Assembly: GCA_019918135.1 (NCBI GenBank)
Contig: WBZZ01004767.1
Location: forward strand, 65,001-129,000
Length of the DNA: 64,000 nucleotides
Direction: 5' to 3'
Source: Paulinella micropora
Taxonomy: Eukaryota > Cercozoa > Imbricatea > Euglyphida > Paulinellidae
Below are positions 1 through 10,114 of this stretch, piece by piece. The notes under the pieces were generated by a model, which was given only the letters and a program-made list of their open reading frames with translations, was not told the DNA's origin and ran no database searches. A program made the translations under genes and the position numbers. Position 1 is the stretch's first letter. Each line of letters begins with the position of its first letter.

Positions 1-204
1 AACCCCCTCTTCCTCCCCTTCTGTAACACACCCCGTGGTCGCGAAGGTAATTATAATTATTTGTATGTTTGTATTATTTTTCTGTAACTTATTTGTCCCA
101 TTTTCTTTTCAATTTTTTTCTTTGTTATTCATTTTCTATTACATATTTACTTTTTCAAGTTTGTATTATTTTCAAGTTTGTGTTTCTGTGTATTTGTAGT
201 AGGT

Positions 205-1085
205 GTTTTGGGTAGCGAGGCAATAGTGAGGCAATAGTGAGGCAGTATTGAGGCAATAGTGCAATAGTAATGATGTTACTGTTGTCAAACTGTGTTGTAG
301 AATGCAAACAGTGTGGCGGTACTTTCAATTTCCGAACAGAACACCCCCGAAGCCGCCCCCCCCCCCCTGCCTTGTAGTAATACATTTCGTGAATGCGGAT
401 GTAAGTAAGTATGATTTTTGAATGTACGTAATAAATGTTTCGTTACTTTTTTCCCCTTTTTTTGTTCGTTTTTTCTTTATCTTTGTTGTTTGTCCTATAT
501 TTTGTTGGGTGTTGGATAGTGCGGTAATAGTGAGGCAATAGGGAGGCAATAGTGAGGCAATAGTGAGGCAATAGTGAGGCAATAGTGAGGCAATAGTGAG
601 GCAATAGTGAGGCAATAGTGAGGCAATAGTGAGGCAATAGTGAGGCAATAGTGAGGCAATAGTGAGGCAATAGTGAGGCAATAGTGAGGCAATAGTGAGG
701 CAATAGTGAGGCAAAATGTAAGTGTGAAACGGTGTCGAAATATTCCTATATTTTGTTGGGTGTTGGATAGTGTGGGAATGGTGGAGTAATAGTGAGGCAA
801 TAGTGAGGCAATAGTGAGGCAATAGTGAGGCAATAGTGAGGCAGTAGTAAGGCAATAGTGAGGCAATAGTGAGACAATAGTGAGGCAACAGTGAGGCAAA
901 ATGTAAGTGTAAAACGGTGTCGAAATATTCCTATATTTTGTTGGGTGTTGGATAGTGAGGGAATAGTGCGGTAATAGTGCGGCAATAGTGAGGCAATAGT
1001 AAGGCATTAGTGAGGGAATAGTAAAGCAACAGTGAGGCAATAGTGAGGCAATAGTGAGACAAAATATAAGTGTGAAACGGTGTCG
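205..1085. repeat. 11-bp minisatellite with higher-order spacing
   Basis: The unit GAGGCAATAGT (11 bp) is repeated many times in blocks at about 205-275, 525-715, 785-898 and 955-1070. Blocks are separated by near-identical spacers of about 55-60 bp that contain TGTAAGTGTGAAACGG and end in TTGTTGGGTGTTGGATAG, so a higher-order unit of roughly 190 bp is also visible. Open frames through this array are a by-product of the repeat, because 11 bp cycles through all frames without creating stops. No coding role is supported. It truncates the neighbouring copia-like fragment on its 3' side. Confidence 0.9.
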
Positions 1086-1106
1086 AAATATGCACATTAA
1101 GCACAG

Positions 1107-1166
1107 GGCGCGGTAAATCGGGACTAAGATTTCCAGGCGCGGTAAATCGGGCGCGGTAAATCGGGA
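1107..1166. repeat. Short GGCGCGGTAAATCGGG repeat, three copies
   Basis: Three copies of a 15-16 bp unit (GCGCGGTAAATCGGG) occur close together between the minisatellite and the copia-like fragment. The function is unknown. Confidence 0.7.
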
Positions 1167-1222
1167 CTGTACACCTCTCCTTCTTCTTTCACTTTCGAAG
1201 CTTGTGAAGTCCTAAACCTGTA

Positions 1223-2878
1223 TTAGCAGGTTTCAGGGTCAAAGTCGCCTACCAATATCATTTCTTCGGGGCGCACACTAATTTTCTTCCTAGTAACGAA
1301 GAAACCGTCGTCTTGCAATATTATACCGTAACCTTTCTTTTGCAGCTGCCCCGCGGAGAATAGCACACGGTCAAGCGATTCCAAACAGTAGGTCTCCTCG
1401 ATGGTAACATCTTGAGGTAGGCTCTTCCCCGTCATCCCAACAAACCGCATTCTACCCACTGCTGTTGTCTTGGTAGGTCCATCGATGCCTCTAAGGTCCA
1501 ACCCTTCCTCTCGCTTGTCGTTCAACATAGATGCGTCAGGTACGAGGTGCTTTGTCGACCCACTGTCGAGATAGATAGATGCCTTATCCACCCCTTCTTT
1601 CCCTTCATGCGCCATCATGCTTGCAGGCTCGCCATCCATCGGGGTGTTAGGGAGCTTCCTTTCTTCCTCCCCATCCTCGCTTTCTGCTCCATCGTCCATC
1701 GTAGTGGCCGCAGGGTCCTCTCCCCCATCCGTCCCAACCGTGATCGTCGTCCCCATCTCGTTCCACGTCCCAACCGTCCTGTTTGCCGATACATTCGTCC
1801 CTCCTTGCCCTTGATGACGCCGTATAACCGCATCCGGATCTGGTCCTCTTCCACACACAGTTGAAGTGCCAACCATCACCTTTTTCTCTTCTTGAGCTAT
1901 CGTGTAGGGCGGTGGAAACTGTCGCGCTCTTTCACGAAGGATCATCCGTTCATTGTCGTGCTCAGCCTTTTCTATGGCTTGCATGAGAGCTTCCCAGCTC
2001 ACATCAATCCATTCCATCACCTCCACCGCCGGTTGCATCCGTAGCTCTCGGTTATACCTAGGCATTAGCCCAATCTTACCAGTTTCCGGTCCCTCGTGGA
2101 AGAAGCGAAGCATCCGCTGATACGCCATGTCTGCCCTCATCACCGCCACCGTCGATGCGTGCCCACCGTAGCCTGTTCCCGGAGCAGAGGCTTCATTTTC
2201 CATCACCGCTTTCCACGTCGGCCTAACTTCCTCCGTCTGAGTAAGTTTGCAGAAGATCTTGTGGGTCTTCCAGTCCTGCTTCTGACACCATTGTCCGCGG
2301 CAGTACACCATCTTGCAATGGCCGCATTTCTTTGTTGCAGTCAAAGCACAGAACTCACACTCTCTCGGAACCCGCTTCAGTATCGCCTCCGGTGTGTCCA
2401 GACCGACTTCCCTCTCGAGCCCCTTGACGTAGATCTCCCAATCACTCGGAACCACTTCGAAGTTGTAGAACTAATTCCAATAGCGTAGCTCGCTGATGCA
2501 TGCATTGTTGAAGCACGTCCAGAAGTCTGCGACGTTGACCTTCCCGTTGCTAACCTTTCCAGGCACCTCCTTCTCCTCTTCACCCAGATAGATGATAGGA
2601 TTAGCCACAGCCATGAACGCAGACGCTCGCGTCATTTCGTTGCTTCTAGCTCCAACTCTGACCAGTCCTCCCCCGTCCGCAGCTGGAGTTAGGTATGCTT
2701 CGAACGTCCTTGGGATGTCCATGTCAGTCATCGTCACAGCGAGACACGATACGCCCGGAACACCGTTGTTGGCCTTCTTTTTGCCAGCCTTCTCCCCCGG
2801 CTTCGCGCCATTCTGAACCACATTTCCGTTTCCGTTCGGCTTCTGGCTTGCGATCTTCTGGTTCCCATCCGACTGCAT
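1223..2878 (-). pseudogene. Copia-like MYND finger and protease region, decayed
   Basis: This is the second half of a copia-type gag-pol on the minus strand, in the frame next to the upstream gag and overlapping it by about 150 nt, as expected for frameshift expression or decay. One in-frame stop near 2471 splits it. The downstream part begins with a MYND-type Cys/His cluster (CEFCALTATKKCGHC, then YCRGQWCQKQDWKTHK and a final Cys). It ends with a copia aspartic protease core around the DSGST motif (YLDSGSTKHLV). Integrase and RT are missing; the element is cut off at the minisatellite. A MYND finger in a copia Gag is unusual. Identification rests on DSGS, the upstream CCHC gag and domain order. 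Confidence 0.75.
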
Positions 2879-3848
2879 CTTTTTTTCTATAACGATCTTT
2901 CAGCGTTGGGCACCTTCTGCCCTGGTGGTCGTGACCGGGGATTCTGCACTTAATCGTGCACGTGAAGTATTTGTGTGGATTGCCACAGTTATAGCATTCA
3001 AGCTTTCTCCCTTCCTTGTTCGGGATGTCTTTAGTCCGCTGCTGCTGCGTTGCCACCATTGCCGTGCCCATTGCCCTCTCCTCCTTCGACATCGCTTCAT
3101 TCGCAATAACTCTCCTCTCGAAGAGTTGCCTGAAGTCTTCCCATGTTGCCGAGGGCGCTGCCACTTGAGCATCCAGAAAAGACTTCCACATATTCCTGTG
3201 CTCACATTTCTCTAGCGCTGTCTTAATGAATTGCATCCGTAGCGTAGCGCTGATCGGTTCCCCGTGAGCTTCCAAGAAGTGGCAATGTGACTCAAAGTCA
3301 CTGAGTTGAGCACGTGAATCCTCTTTACAATTAAATCTCCATGCGCAGACCATGTTGTTGCGTTGCTGCTTTTGATGCGCGTCATTTCCTTGGTACCGTT
3401 GACGAAGCATCCTTAATAACTCCTCCGGTCGAAGCTGCTCCTCCCGTACCAAATGCCGTACAATGCGCTCAGACGCAGCCCCGTACTCCAATCCTTTGTA
3501 TATCCACATGAAGATCTGAGCCCTTCTGGCCAGAATTCTCCTTCGTTGAACCGGAGTCAGGTCGTGCTTCTGGTCATGCTGCTTGTTGTCAGCATCCCCA
3601 CGCCTCTGCCGTGCCGCAGCTTCCTTAGCTTCCTTGGCCTCAGCTCGTAGCTTCGCTTCAACTTCGATTCGCCATAGAAGCACATGAGGCAACGGCCTCA
3701 CGTATTCCCAACATTCGATTGACGCAAGGTCCGCCCGAACTTGTGCGTACCAGTCATCCCAGCTCCGTCCAGACACTCCGTCCTTGAACCTAGGCGCCTT
3801 CCCTTGAAGAACAGCGGTCGCAGCGTCCTTTAGCGCAGAAGAGGACAT
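2724..3848 (-). CDS. gag: Copia-type Gag with CCHC-like knuckle
   Basis: Gag polyprotein of the minus-strand copia-like fragment; Gag binds retroelement RNA and forms virus-like particles. The chosen start is the internal Met (MSSSALKD) at 3848, because the open frame upstream to 4082 is AT-rich and not Gag-like. The middle is helical and charged with the usual UBN2/Gag architecture (FIKTALEKCEH, then FRQLFERRVIANEAM). A Cys-rich knuckle CYNCGNPHKYFTC lies near the C-terminus, followed by further Cys/His (CRIPGHDHQGRRC). The frame ends at 2724 while the pol frame is already open. This is probably a dead copy, since downstream pol carries a stop and is truncated. Confidence 0.75.
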   Translation of the reverse strand: MSSSALKDAATAVLQGKAPRFKDGVSGRSWDDWYAQVRADLASIECWEYVRPLPHVLLWRIEVEAKLRAEAKEAKEAAARQRRGDADNKQHDQKHDLTPVQRRRILARRAQIFMWIYKGLEYGAASERIVRHLVREEQLRPEELLRMLRQRYQGNDAHQKQQRNNMVCAWRFNCKEDSRAQLSDFESHCHFLEAHGEPISATLRMQFIKTALEKCEHRNMWKSFLDAQVAAPSATWEDFRQLFERRVIANEAMSKEERAMGTAMVATQQQRTKDIPNKEGRKLECYNCGNPHKYFTCTIKCRIPGHDHQGRRCPTLKDRYRKKDAVGWEPEDRKPEAERKRKCGSEWREAGGEGWQKEGQQRCSGRIVSRCDDD

Positions 3849-4720
3849 AACCCTTATATTAATACTTGAGTCAGAATGGTGTTCAGTACCGGAGCACTTA
3901 GTGACTTGCTTGATTTGGCAAATCTGAGATACTTTACTAATACACAGATTGAGGTACAAATTGGCGCGCTTTGCAAACGCGTGCTCTAACCTAACAACTA
4001 CAAATGTCATGTTCAGTCTTACCGAAATAATATGAGTCAATTTGTCTAGAGTCAGTCCAAACAATAAACTTAAAGTCCCCAATTGTGAACTAATACGGCC
4101 TATCGCATTATATTAACAAATTCTATTCTATGAAATAAGTTGGTACAAAGAATAGAAGTGACGGAGGGAGTCCCGCCACACCAATCTCACGCTCTCAGAG
4201 TCAGTTAACCAGGGACACCTCCACTAACACCCCACAGCGTCAAAACCCAGTCCCCAAAACACCTCTGACAACCATTGAGAGGTACAGCAAAGAGAGACCG
4301 AGGTCCCTTAAGTGTCACGGCAAGAACAAAAGAACAGTCCTTGTCAGATCTCACTTGAAAAAGACAAGAGGGGTCCAAATGCTATGCGAGCTTCTAGGTT
4401 GACCTGTGGGTTATTTTGCGGTTATTATGCGAAAAAGCAACACAAGGAGTATCCTTTACTTGACCTAGCTGTCAGCCCAGACCTCCGTCCTCCTGAATCC
4501 CCTTACTACCCAGACGAGAGTGGTTTGCGAGAAGATGCAAAAGCAAGAGGCATAGTCATACCGCACAACCTCACTACCACGTTCACCAACCAATCTCCAC
4601 AGAGGGAGGGAGAGAGTGAGCAGAAAGGACTGAAAAGGGAAGTGAGGGGGAGTAAGCGTCTAGAGACATCACCGCAAAAACACACCTGACTCTAGATGTT
4701 CTGATGAGATCAGACATGAT
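3849..4720. other. Spacer between two divergent copia fragments
   Basis: AT-rich DNA lies between the minus-strand gag start and the plus-strand copia fragment. It probably holds leader or LTR remnants of one or both elements. No pair of direct repeats identifying LTRs could be seen, and the 126-codon frame at 4312-4689 has no recognisable domain. Confidence 0.5.
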
Positions 4721-5056
4721 ATGGCAATGGCATCATGCTTGGATGATGATGATGTTGACCCGGAATTTTTGACATTTACGCGAAAAGGTAATGTTAAGAA
4801 ATATTTTCAGAAGCATGGCATCATCAAGAAGACTCACGCTAAGAGTGGGAGTCCTGCATCTGCCGGACTGCCCAGTGTTGCCGTAGGGACCGGGGAGGCC
4901 AAGGGGAAGCAGCGGGAAGGCACAGCAGCAACCCCGATGCCACAATCAGGTCCAACATCTCAAGCCCAACCACACACCAACACGCCACCCATCATCACTT
5001 TCAAAGACATAGAACAGCTCGCTCAACAACTCACAACAACATGCATTATAAATTAG
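4721..5056 (+). pseudogene. Possible Gag C-terminal remnant of the plus-strand copia element
   Basis: A 111-codon frame begins MAMASCLDDDDVDPEF, has a short charged N-terminal part, then a Pro/Gln/Thr-rich tail. It lies immediately upstream of the copia protease remnant in the same orientation, which suggests gag-derived sequence, but no zinc knuckle or Gag motif is visible. It could equally be the linker ahead of protease. Confidence 0.35.
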
Positions 5057-5081
5057 GGAAAGCAGAGGTGAGGTAAAGAGA

Positions 5082-5747
5082 GTGAGTGAAGGGAAGTTAG
5101 TGCTAGATGAGTTCTTGACAGATGTGATGAGAGCGATAGAGGGAGTGTATATAGCACACGCAGCACGCACAACACTATCCCCACCAACACAGACCCAAAA
5201 CAGCAACACCTTACAACCACCAGCACCATCACAACACAAGAACAGCAAACAGAATTACGCACTAGTGTTAGATGGGGAAGGGGGGCGAGACAAAAAGAGC
5301 ACGATAGTTCAGGATAGCGGGTCGTCCCGAGACATTGCATGCAACCCTGAAATATTACACGACATCAAGTCCGTACCCCCTGTCAAGCTAATTACAGGTA
5401 ATGGAGAGTGTGAGATAGGACAGGAGGTGACTGCAAGAGTGACGCGTATCAACGGACACGGTATATCAATTACGGTGGCAAGGCCAATGCTCCTTGACGC
5501 CAGGTTACCCGTGAATATTGCTTCAACATGCAGCATGGATAATACCCATCACCGGTCAATCATTTACCAAAAGGGACAGCTAGTCATACTCAAACACCCC
5601 ATAAGACTAGAGGAGAAAGACGTACTTGTCAGAGGTAGGCTCATGTCAACCCTTCTTTACAGATGGGACGATGAATTTAACACCCCATTGGACATAAATG
5701 AGCGTTGTGAACCCCCACAGAATAAGAATAGGGGTGTGGTGGGGTAA
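5082..5747 (+). pseudogene. Copia protease remnant
   Basis: The central part shows the copia retropepsin signature (IVQDSGSSRDIACNPEIL), with the catalytic DSGS, followed by beta-rich sequence (PVKLITGNGECEIGQE) typical of copia PR. The N-terminal Thr/Pro/Gln linker is low complexity. The downstream part, to the stop at 5747, reads toward the GAG-pre-integrase region. The frame is not continuous with the neighbouring Gag or integrase remnants, so this copy is decayed. It belongs to the same element as the integrase pieces at 5864-6650 and, after undoing the 19.8-kb inversion, the RT pieces at 27.48-22.2 kb. Confidence 0.75.
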
Positions 5748-5863
5748 AAGGGGAGGGAAACCCCAGGAGAGAAAGACAGAAGCGTAGGCAGACAGCAGGA
5801 GAGGTAACGCTGTCTGCATCTTATCCCTGCAAGCCTGGTGCGATTAGAAAGGTAGATATAGAA

Positions 5864-6652
5864 TTGTTCCATTATGCATGTGGACACTATAGCATTAAGA
5901 AGATGAGAGCTTTGGCAAATGCATTAGGCATAAAGCTAGTAGGAGATGAGAAGAAAGTAGAAATTTGTGAATCATGCATGATAGGTAAGGCAAAGCAGTT
6001 GCCTAGGTTTAAAGTTAATACGGTAGAGATAGCTAGTAAGCCAGGAGTAGTATTACACATAGACACCGGAACGTGGTCAGCACGGTCAATACACTGTAAG
6101 ATACACAAATTTTCGGTCACGGACGATTACTCGTTGTTTATCAAGGATTATTATCTTGCGCATAAGAACGAATTTATTGACCTCATTAAGCAGGCGGTAG
6201 CATTTTACGAGAGACAGACAGGAAACAAAGTACAAGAAAATTAGAATCATGTGATCAAGAGTTTGATGTCCCGAAAGAGGTGATACAGTGTTGGAAGCCT
6301 AGTCAGTTTATTTGGAAAACTTCAGCAACAGGAGACAAAGATGGTAACCCTATCGCTGAAAAAGCCAATGACATTACGGCTGGGGCCGCAAGAGCCATGC
6401 GTTACCATACCCACCTGCCCATTTCTTTCTGGGCAGAGATGGAGCATTCGGCAACCACTCTACATAACATTTTGCCTGCCACCCAGTGCATCGGAAGGGG
6501 ATGTCCCCATTTGAGCAGTTATTGGGAATGAAACCGTTTTTAAAAACCTTAGACCGATAGGCTGCATGGGAGTAATGTATACAGGCAAAGGTAGAAAGGG
6601 ACAGTTTAGAGGAAAGAAAGTTATGCTAGTAGGGTATGACTTATTTAGATAG
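5864..6652 (+). pseudogene. Copia integrase remnant
   Basis: The first piece (5864-6244) has the GAG-pre-integrase HHCC zinc site (HYACGHYSIKKM, then CESCMIGKAKQL) followed by the start of the rve core (VLHIDTGTW, with the first catalytic Asp). The second piece (about 6280-6531) has the end of the core (IAEKANDITAGAARAMRYH, then LPISFWAEMEHSATTLHN), matching the canonical copia stretch that carries the last catalytic Glu. A third frame (6490-6650) carries the copia integrase tail (LRPIGCMGVMYTGKGRKG) and stops at about 6650. The middle of the core is deleted and at least two frameshifts are present, so it is non-functional. Confidence 0.8.
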
Positions 6653-8101
6653 TTGTATAGAGTGTGGGACGGTAGAAAAGTAGTAACAGGAGTTAGAAAC
6701 GTGCGGTTTAACCCGTACGTAATAGGGAAGGAAGCACATCCAGAGAGAACAGTCAAGTGGGATGAGGATGTAGCTGAGGGGGAGAGTGAGAGTAAGGATG
6801 TCGATGTTGAACAAACACACTCCACACCCACCACCACCACAGTCACCACCACCCACACACAAGAGGACACGACACAGACTCATGACGATGACGACACATA
6901 TGACAATGTCGATGATGTTAGTCAGTCAGATAATCAACAAGGACAGGGGGAGTATGAAGGGGACACAGGGGGAGTCAGCATAGATCACAAACACACACAA
7001 ACACAAGATAGCTTTTCAAGACAGGACATCGACACCACACCGACAGCTGCACCCCATCCCACCGACACAACCCCACAGACAACCAACACAGGACTGGGAC
7101 ATGAACACACACTCACAGATGCATCTGACCCTCAAGCACAACATGAGAGAAGAGCATATGAGGAGAGTGAGCAGCCTAGTAAAGGAAGAACATGGGAGCA
7201 GAGTGACAAGATCACAGAAGCTAACATAGTTCAAGAAGGAAAACGAATAAGACGACAGGCACAACAACAAGCACCACAAGCACAACAACCACCATCACGA
7301 CCGCATAGTGAACTAAAACGAAAAGAAAAAGTAGTTGAGGTTCAGGAACTAGAGGGAGTGAGAGTGAGAGTTCTTGCAAGAGATTGGGGAGACGAGTGGG
7401 CAGAGAAAACATACGGAGAGGGCTGGGAGAGTAAAGTGCGCACAGGCATAATGAAGCACAAGTGTGCCCCCAAAGAGAAGTTAAAAGTTAGAAAACAACA
7501 TAAGCCATCTCACTTTGTTCAATTTGATGACAGACTAGAGAAGATGCTAGATTCTGATATCAATAAGTACAAGGTAAGTGAGGGAGAGTCCGTATTGCCT
7601 GCTGGAGAGTTGGAGAGTGCTATGTTATGTTATGACAGATGCATGAATGAACCAAATGATATTTTGCTTTATTTTAACATTCGTGTGCCTAAAGAGATAG
7701 CAGAGCAGGACGCGCTGCACCCGCCCCCTCAGCCAGCCCCCGCCACCCCGGCACGCACCCCCTACACGCGCCAGTCCTCCCTGCCGCTCCCGCGCCCGGC
7801 TGGGCTGCCGCTCCGGCGCCTGGCCGAGCTGTCCTTCCCGCGCCCGGCCGGGCTGCCGCTCCGGCGCCTGGCCGAGCTGCCGGTCCCGCGCCTGGTCAAC
7901 CGGGGGGTGTCGGCGCCGCCGCCGCCGAGCCTAGCACCTCCGTGTCGAGAGCCTACCACGCCCAAGCTGGCGCCCGCCCAAGACGGCGGGACCGGCCTGG
8001 AGCCTACGGAGAGCGGCCCGGCGCGCCCGGCGGACCTCTTTCGCGCCCCCACCTCTCCCCTTCCTTTCAGTCTGGCTGAAGCAGCCTGGCTGACTGCTTA
8101 G
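6653..8101 (+). pseudogene. Copia linker frame fused in frame to an island MYND-gene fragment
   Basis: Residues 1-352 are the integrase-to-RT linker of the copia element: an acidic, Thr/Gln-rich region followed by MKHKCAPKEKLKVRKQHKPS and IRVPKEIAEQD near the expected start of RT. At 7710/7711 the sequence switches abruptly to G+C-rich island DNA. The remaining ~130 residues (DALHPPPQPAPATPARTPYT onward) are the Pro/Leu/Arg-rich C-terminal tail of the MYND gene that occurs intact at 29,783-30,754, with one amino-acid difference. The fusion is in frame and ends at the native stop of the island gene. It is best read as an accidental breakpoint fusion. Confidence 0.85.
7703..7718. other. Inversion junction J1 (copia to island)
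   Basis: The copia sequence ends GAGCAGGA (7703-7710) and island sequence begins CGCGCTGC (7711). The intact island gene at 30,173/30,174 reads GAGCGGGA then CGCGCTGC on the minus strand, and the 3' half of copia at 27,483 begins TTGACAGC directly after GAGCGGGA. Swapping partners restores both sequences, so this is one end of an inversion. Confidence 0.85.
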
Positions 8102-8145
8102 CCTCGCTAGTCCAGTCGGTCGTCGTAGTAGTAGGTTTCTATTTC

Positions 8146-8151
8146 TTTAAT
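8146..8151 (-). terminator. Poly(A) signal ATTAAA for the Cys-rich gene
   Basis: ATTAAA on the minus strand lies about 45 nt past the stop codon of the minus-strand gene ending at 8197. The same signal is preserved in the duplicated copy at 29,733-29,738. Confidence 0.6.
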
Positions 8152-8196
8152 GAAAGCGACCTGGGGACAAATGACCCAGCTGCGCCGGCCGGCCCA

Positions 8197-9705
8197 CTAA
8201 CGGCCACACTGCGTAAAGTACAAGAGTACCGGCTGCACCGGCTGCAGCCCGTCCAGCTCGCCGGCCTCCGAGCCGGCCTGCGCCGCGTCGAACATGGCGA
8301 CCACGTACCGGACACGAGCGTCCAAGCGCCCCACTCCCGCCTGTGCCCTGGTCAGCCACTGGGAAGTAGCCAGGGGGTGCAAGTAGAGAGCGCTGGTGGA
8401 CAGAAAAACGCCGTGGCGTTGTCGCTTCCGGCACTCCGCCCTGAGCTCCGGCCCACTCGGCAGGTACGCTAGCAGCACGCACAACTCCTGTCGGCCGTTG
8501 TCGCACGAGTACAGCAGGACGTTCCCCTCCCCCGGGGGCCGCTCCTCCGCATACTGGACCAGGTGCTGCAGCTTGGTCAGGGCACGCAGGGTCTGCGCAA
8601 ATTCGTAGTACACGTCGCGGCGGGGGTGGAAGAGCATTCCCCCCCGGGAGTCGTACCACAGCCACCAATTCTGGCTGCAGGACACGACCCGCTGCAGGCT
8701 GGTCTGCCGGCGCATGGCCCAGCGGTTCCGCCCCCCCACGCTGCCGCCGGGCTCGCCCACCAGCGGGTCCAGCGGCGCGAGCCCGTGCTCTGCCCACACC
8801 CTGTCCTGCTCCCGGAGGCTGAAGGTACCCAGGTTGTTGTACACGCCGCACAGCCGGCACCGGCAGTTGGAGGCCAGGGGCTCCGACACTACGGCCAACA
8901 GGCGCTTCGGCGCCGCCGCCGGCTCTGGCTCCAGTGCCTCCTCCCCCGGCGCCGCCCACGCGGAGAGGGCGGCGGCCGACGGCTCACGCGCGCCCGCGGC
9001 CTGCCGCCACCGCTCGTGGCACCCTAGGGCTGCGCACAGTGGTTCCAGGTGCGCTCGCCAGGCGGGGCGCCGGCACAAGTCCGCCAGGCGCGCTTCTTGC
9101 CAGAGCTTAGCGGGCGTCTGGACCCCGAGGTCTAGCAGGGCCATCACGCGTACCCCGAGCTTGAGCAGCGCCGCCCTTTCATCGTCCCGCTCGGCTGCCC
9201 AGTACAGCACGAGCCTCCGCTCTGAGAAGCGGTGCGCAATGGTGCAGCCCCAGCAGTGGCAGCGCCAGGCACGCGGCTCACACGGCTGCCGTCGCCGCAG
9301 GCCGCAGGACCAGCAGACGCAGCCCTCCTGCGTGTCGGCCTCGCACACGCCACGCAAGCTCACCGTCGCCCCCCACGGCCCGGCTGCGCACACGTACCGG
9401 TGCGCCAGCGACGACAGCAGTGCCTGGCGGATCTGCGCCGGCACGGCGAGGTGGGGTACGCCGACCGAGCACGGGGGGTCGGACGCGGCCGGCAGGCCGT
9501 AGCGGCCGTGCACGTACCCCGGGGCCTGCTTGGCCTGGTGCAGGCGCGCGCGGGCCACGTCCAGCCCCTGGACCAGCGGCGTGCTGTGGCCGTCCAGCAG
9601 GCCCACCGGGTCCTGCCCGGGCGGCGACAGAGCCGTCGGCGCGGCGCCTGGGGGCGGTGGAGGTGGGGGCTGCCGACGAGGCTCTGGGCTGGCTAGTTTG
9701 GCCAT
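8197..9705 (-). CDS. Cys-rich island protein, 502 aa, unknown function
   Basis: The ATG at 9705 opens a 502-codon frame (MAKLASPEPRRQPPPPPPPG) with G/C at nearly every third position. After a Pro-rich leader there is a dense Cys/His region at about residues 130-165 (CEADTQEGCVCWSCGLRR, then CHCWGCTIAH), and CRCRLCGVYN near 280, all likely zinc-binding. The C-terminal 140 residues (HPRRDVYYEFAQTLRALTKL to LLYFTQCGR) look like a compact alpha/beta domain. This segment is duplicated at 29.26-29.69 kb with one substitution. I do not recognise the family. It is transcribed toward the MYND fragment at 7.7-8.1 kb and ends before ATTAAA. Confidence 0.75.
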   Translation of the reverse strand: MAKLASPEPRRQPPPPPPPGAAPTALSPPGQDPVGLLDGHSTPLVQGLDVARARLHQAKQAPGYVHGRYGLPAASDPPCSVGVPHLAVPAQIRQALLSSLAHRYVCAAGPWGATVSLRGVCEADTQEGCVCWSCGLRRRQPCEPRAWRCHCWGCTIAHRFSERRLVLYWAAERDDERAALLKLGVRVMALLDLGVQTPAKLWQEARLADLCRRPAWRAHLEPLCAALGCHERWRQAAGAREPSAAALSAWAAPGEEALEPEPAAAPKRLLAVVSEPLASNCRCRLCGVYNNLGTFSLREQDRVWAEHGLAPLDPLVGEPGGSVGGRNRWAMRRQTSLQRVVSCSQNWWLWYDSRGGMLFHPRRDVYYEFAQTLRALTKLQHLVQYAEERPPGEGNVLLYSCDNGRQELCVLLAYLPSGPELRAECRKRQRHGVFLSTSALYLHPLATSQWLTRAQAGVGRLDARVRYVVAMFDAAQAGSEAGELDGLQPVQPVLLYFTQCGR

Positions 9706-10044
9706 AGTTGGGTTTTGGTGGGAGCAGCACCCCTGCCCCCCGTGCCTAGGGGGGGGGGGGGGGCCTCGTCGTCAGGCGCGCGGACCGCACGCCTCCCCCA
9801 CACGCAGGGGGGGGGGGGGGGGGCACAAGGCACGCGCGGGGCAGGCGCGGGGAGGGCGGGCGCCCTCCCCCCCCCTCCACGCGCACACCAGGCGCGTGCG
9901 CACGCGCCGGCCCCGGCTGCACGCGCCGGCCCGGCTGCTAGGGGAGGGGGCGGGCGGGGGACAGGCTTGGGCTAGCTGGGCCCAGCGGGCCGCGAGAGAG
10001 ACCGGCGCTCGTACGTCTTGGGTGCAGGTCAGTGGTCACTGGTT
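9706..10044. other. Island spacer with G homopolymers
   Basis: This spacer lies between the start of the Cys-rich gene and the 3' end of the kinase gene. It holds G-runs of 10 or more at about 9,750 and 9,808, C-runs, and CGCG-rich DNA. No gene is supported; open frames here are artefacts of G+C-rich sequence. It presumably contains the promoter of the gene starting at 9705. Confidence 0.6.
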
Positions 10045-10050
10045 TTTATT
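10045..10050 (-). terminator. Poly(A) signal AATAAA for kinase 1
   Basis: TTTATT on the plus strand (AATAAA on the minus strand) lies about 65 nt past the stop of the kinase gene that ends at 10,115. Confidence 0.6.
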
Positions 10051-10114
10051 GTGTCTGCCTGGTACAGGCGCTAGCCCCGCGGGGGGGGGGGGGGGGGGGG
10101 AAGCGCCCGCCCTG

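Noticed and set aside
205..1097. Long open frames rich in LLPHYCLTIAS
   Set aside because: Pure translation of the 11-bp minisatellite; the repeat cycles frames without stops.
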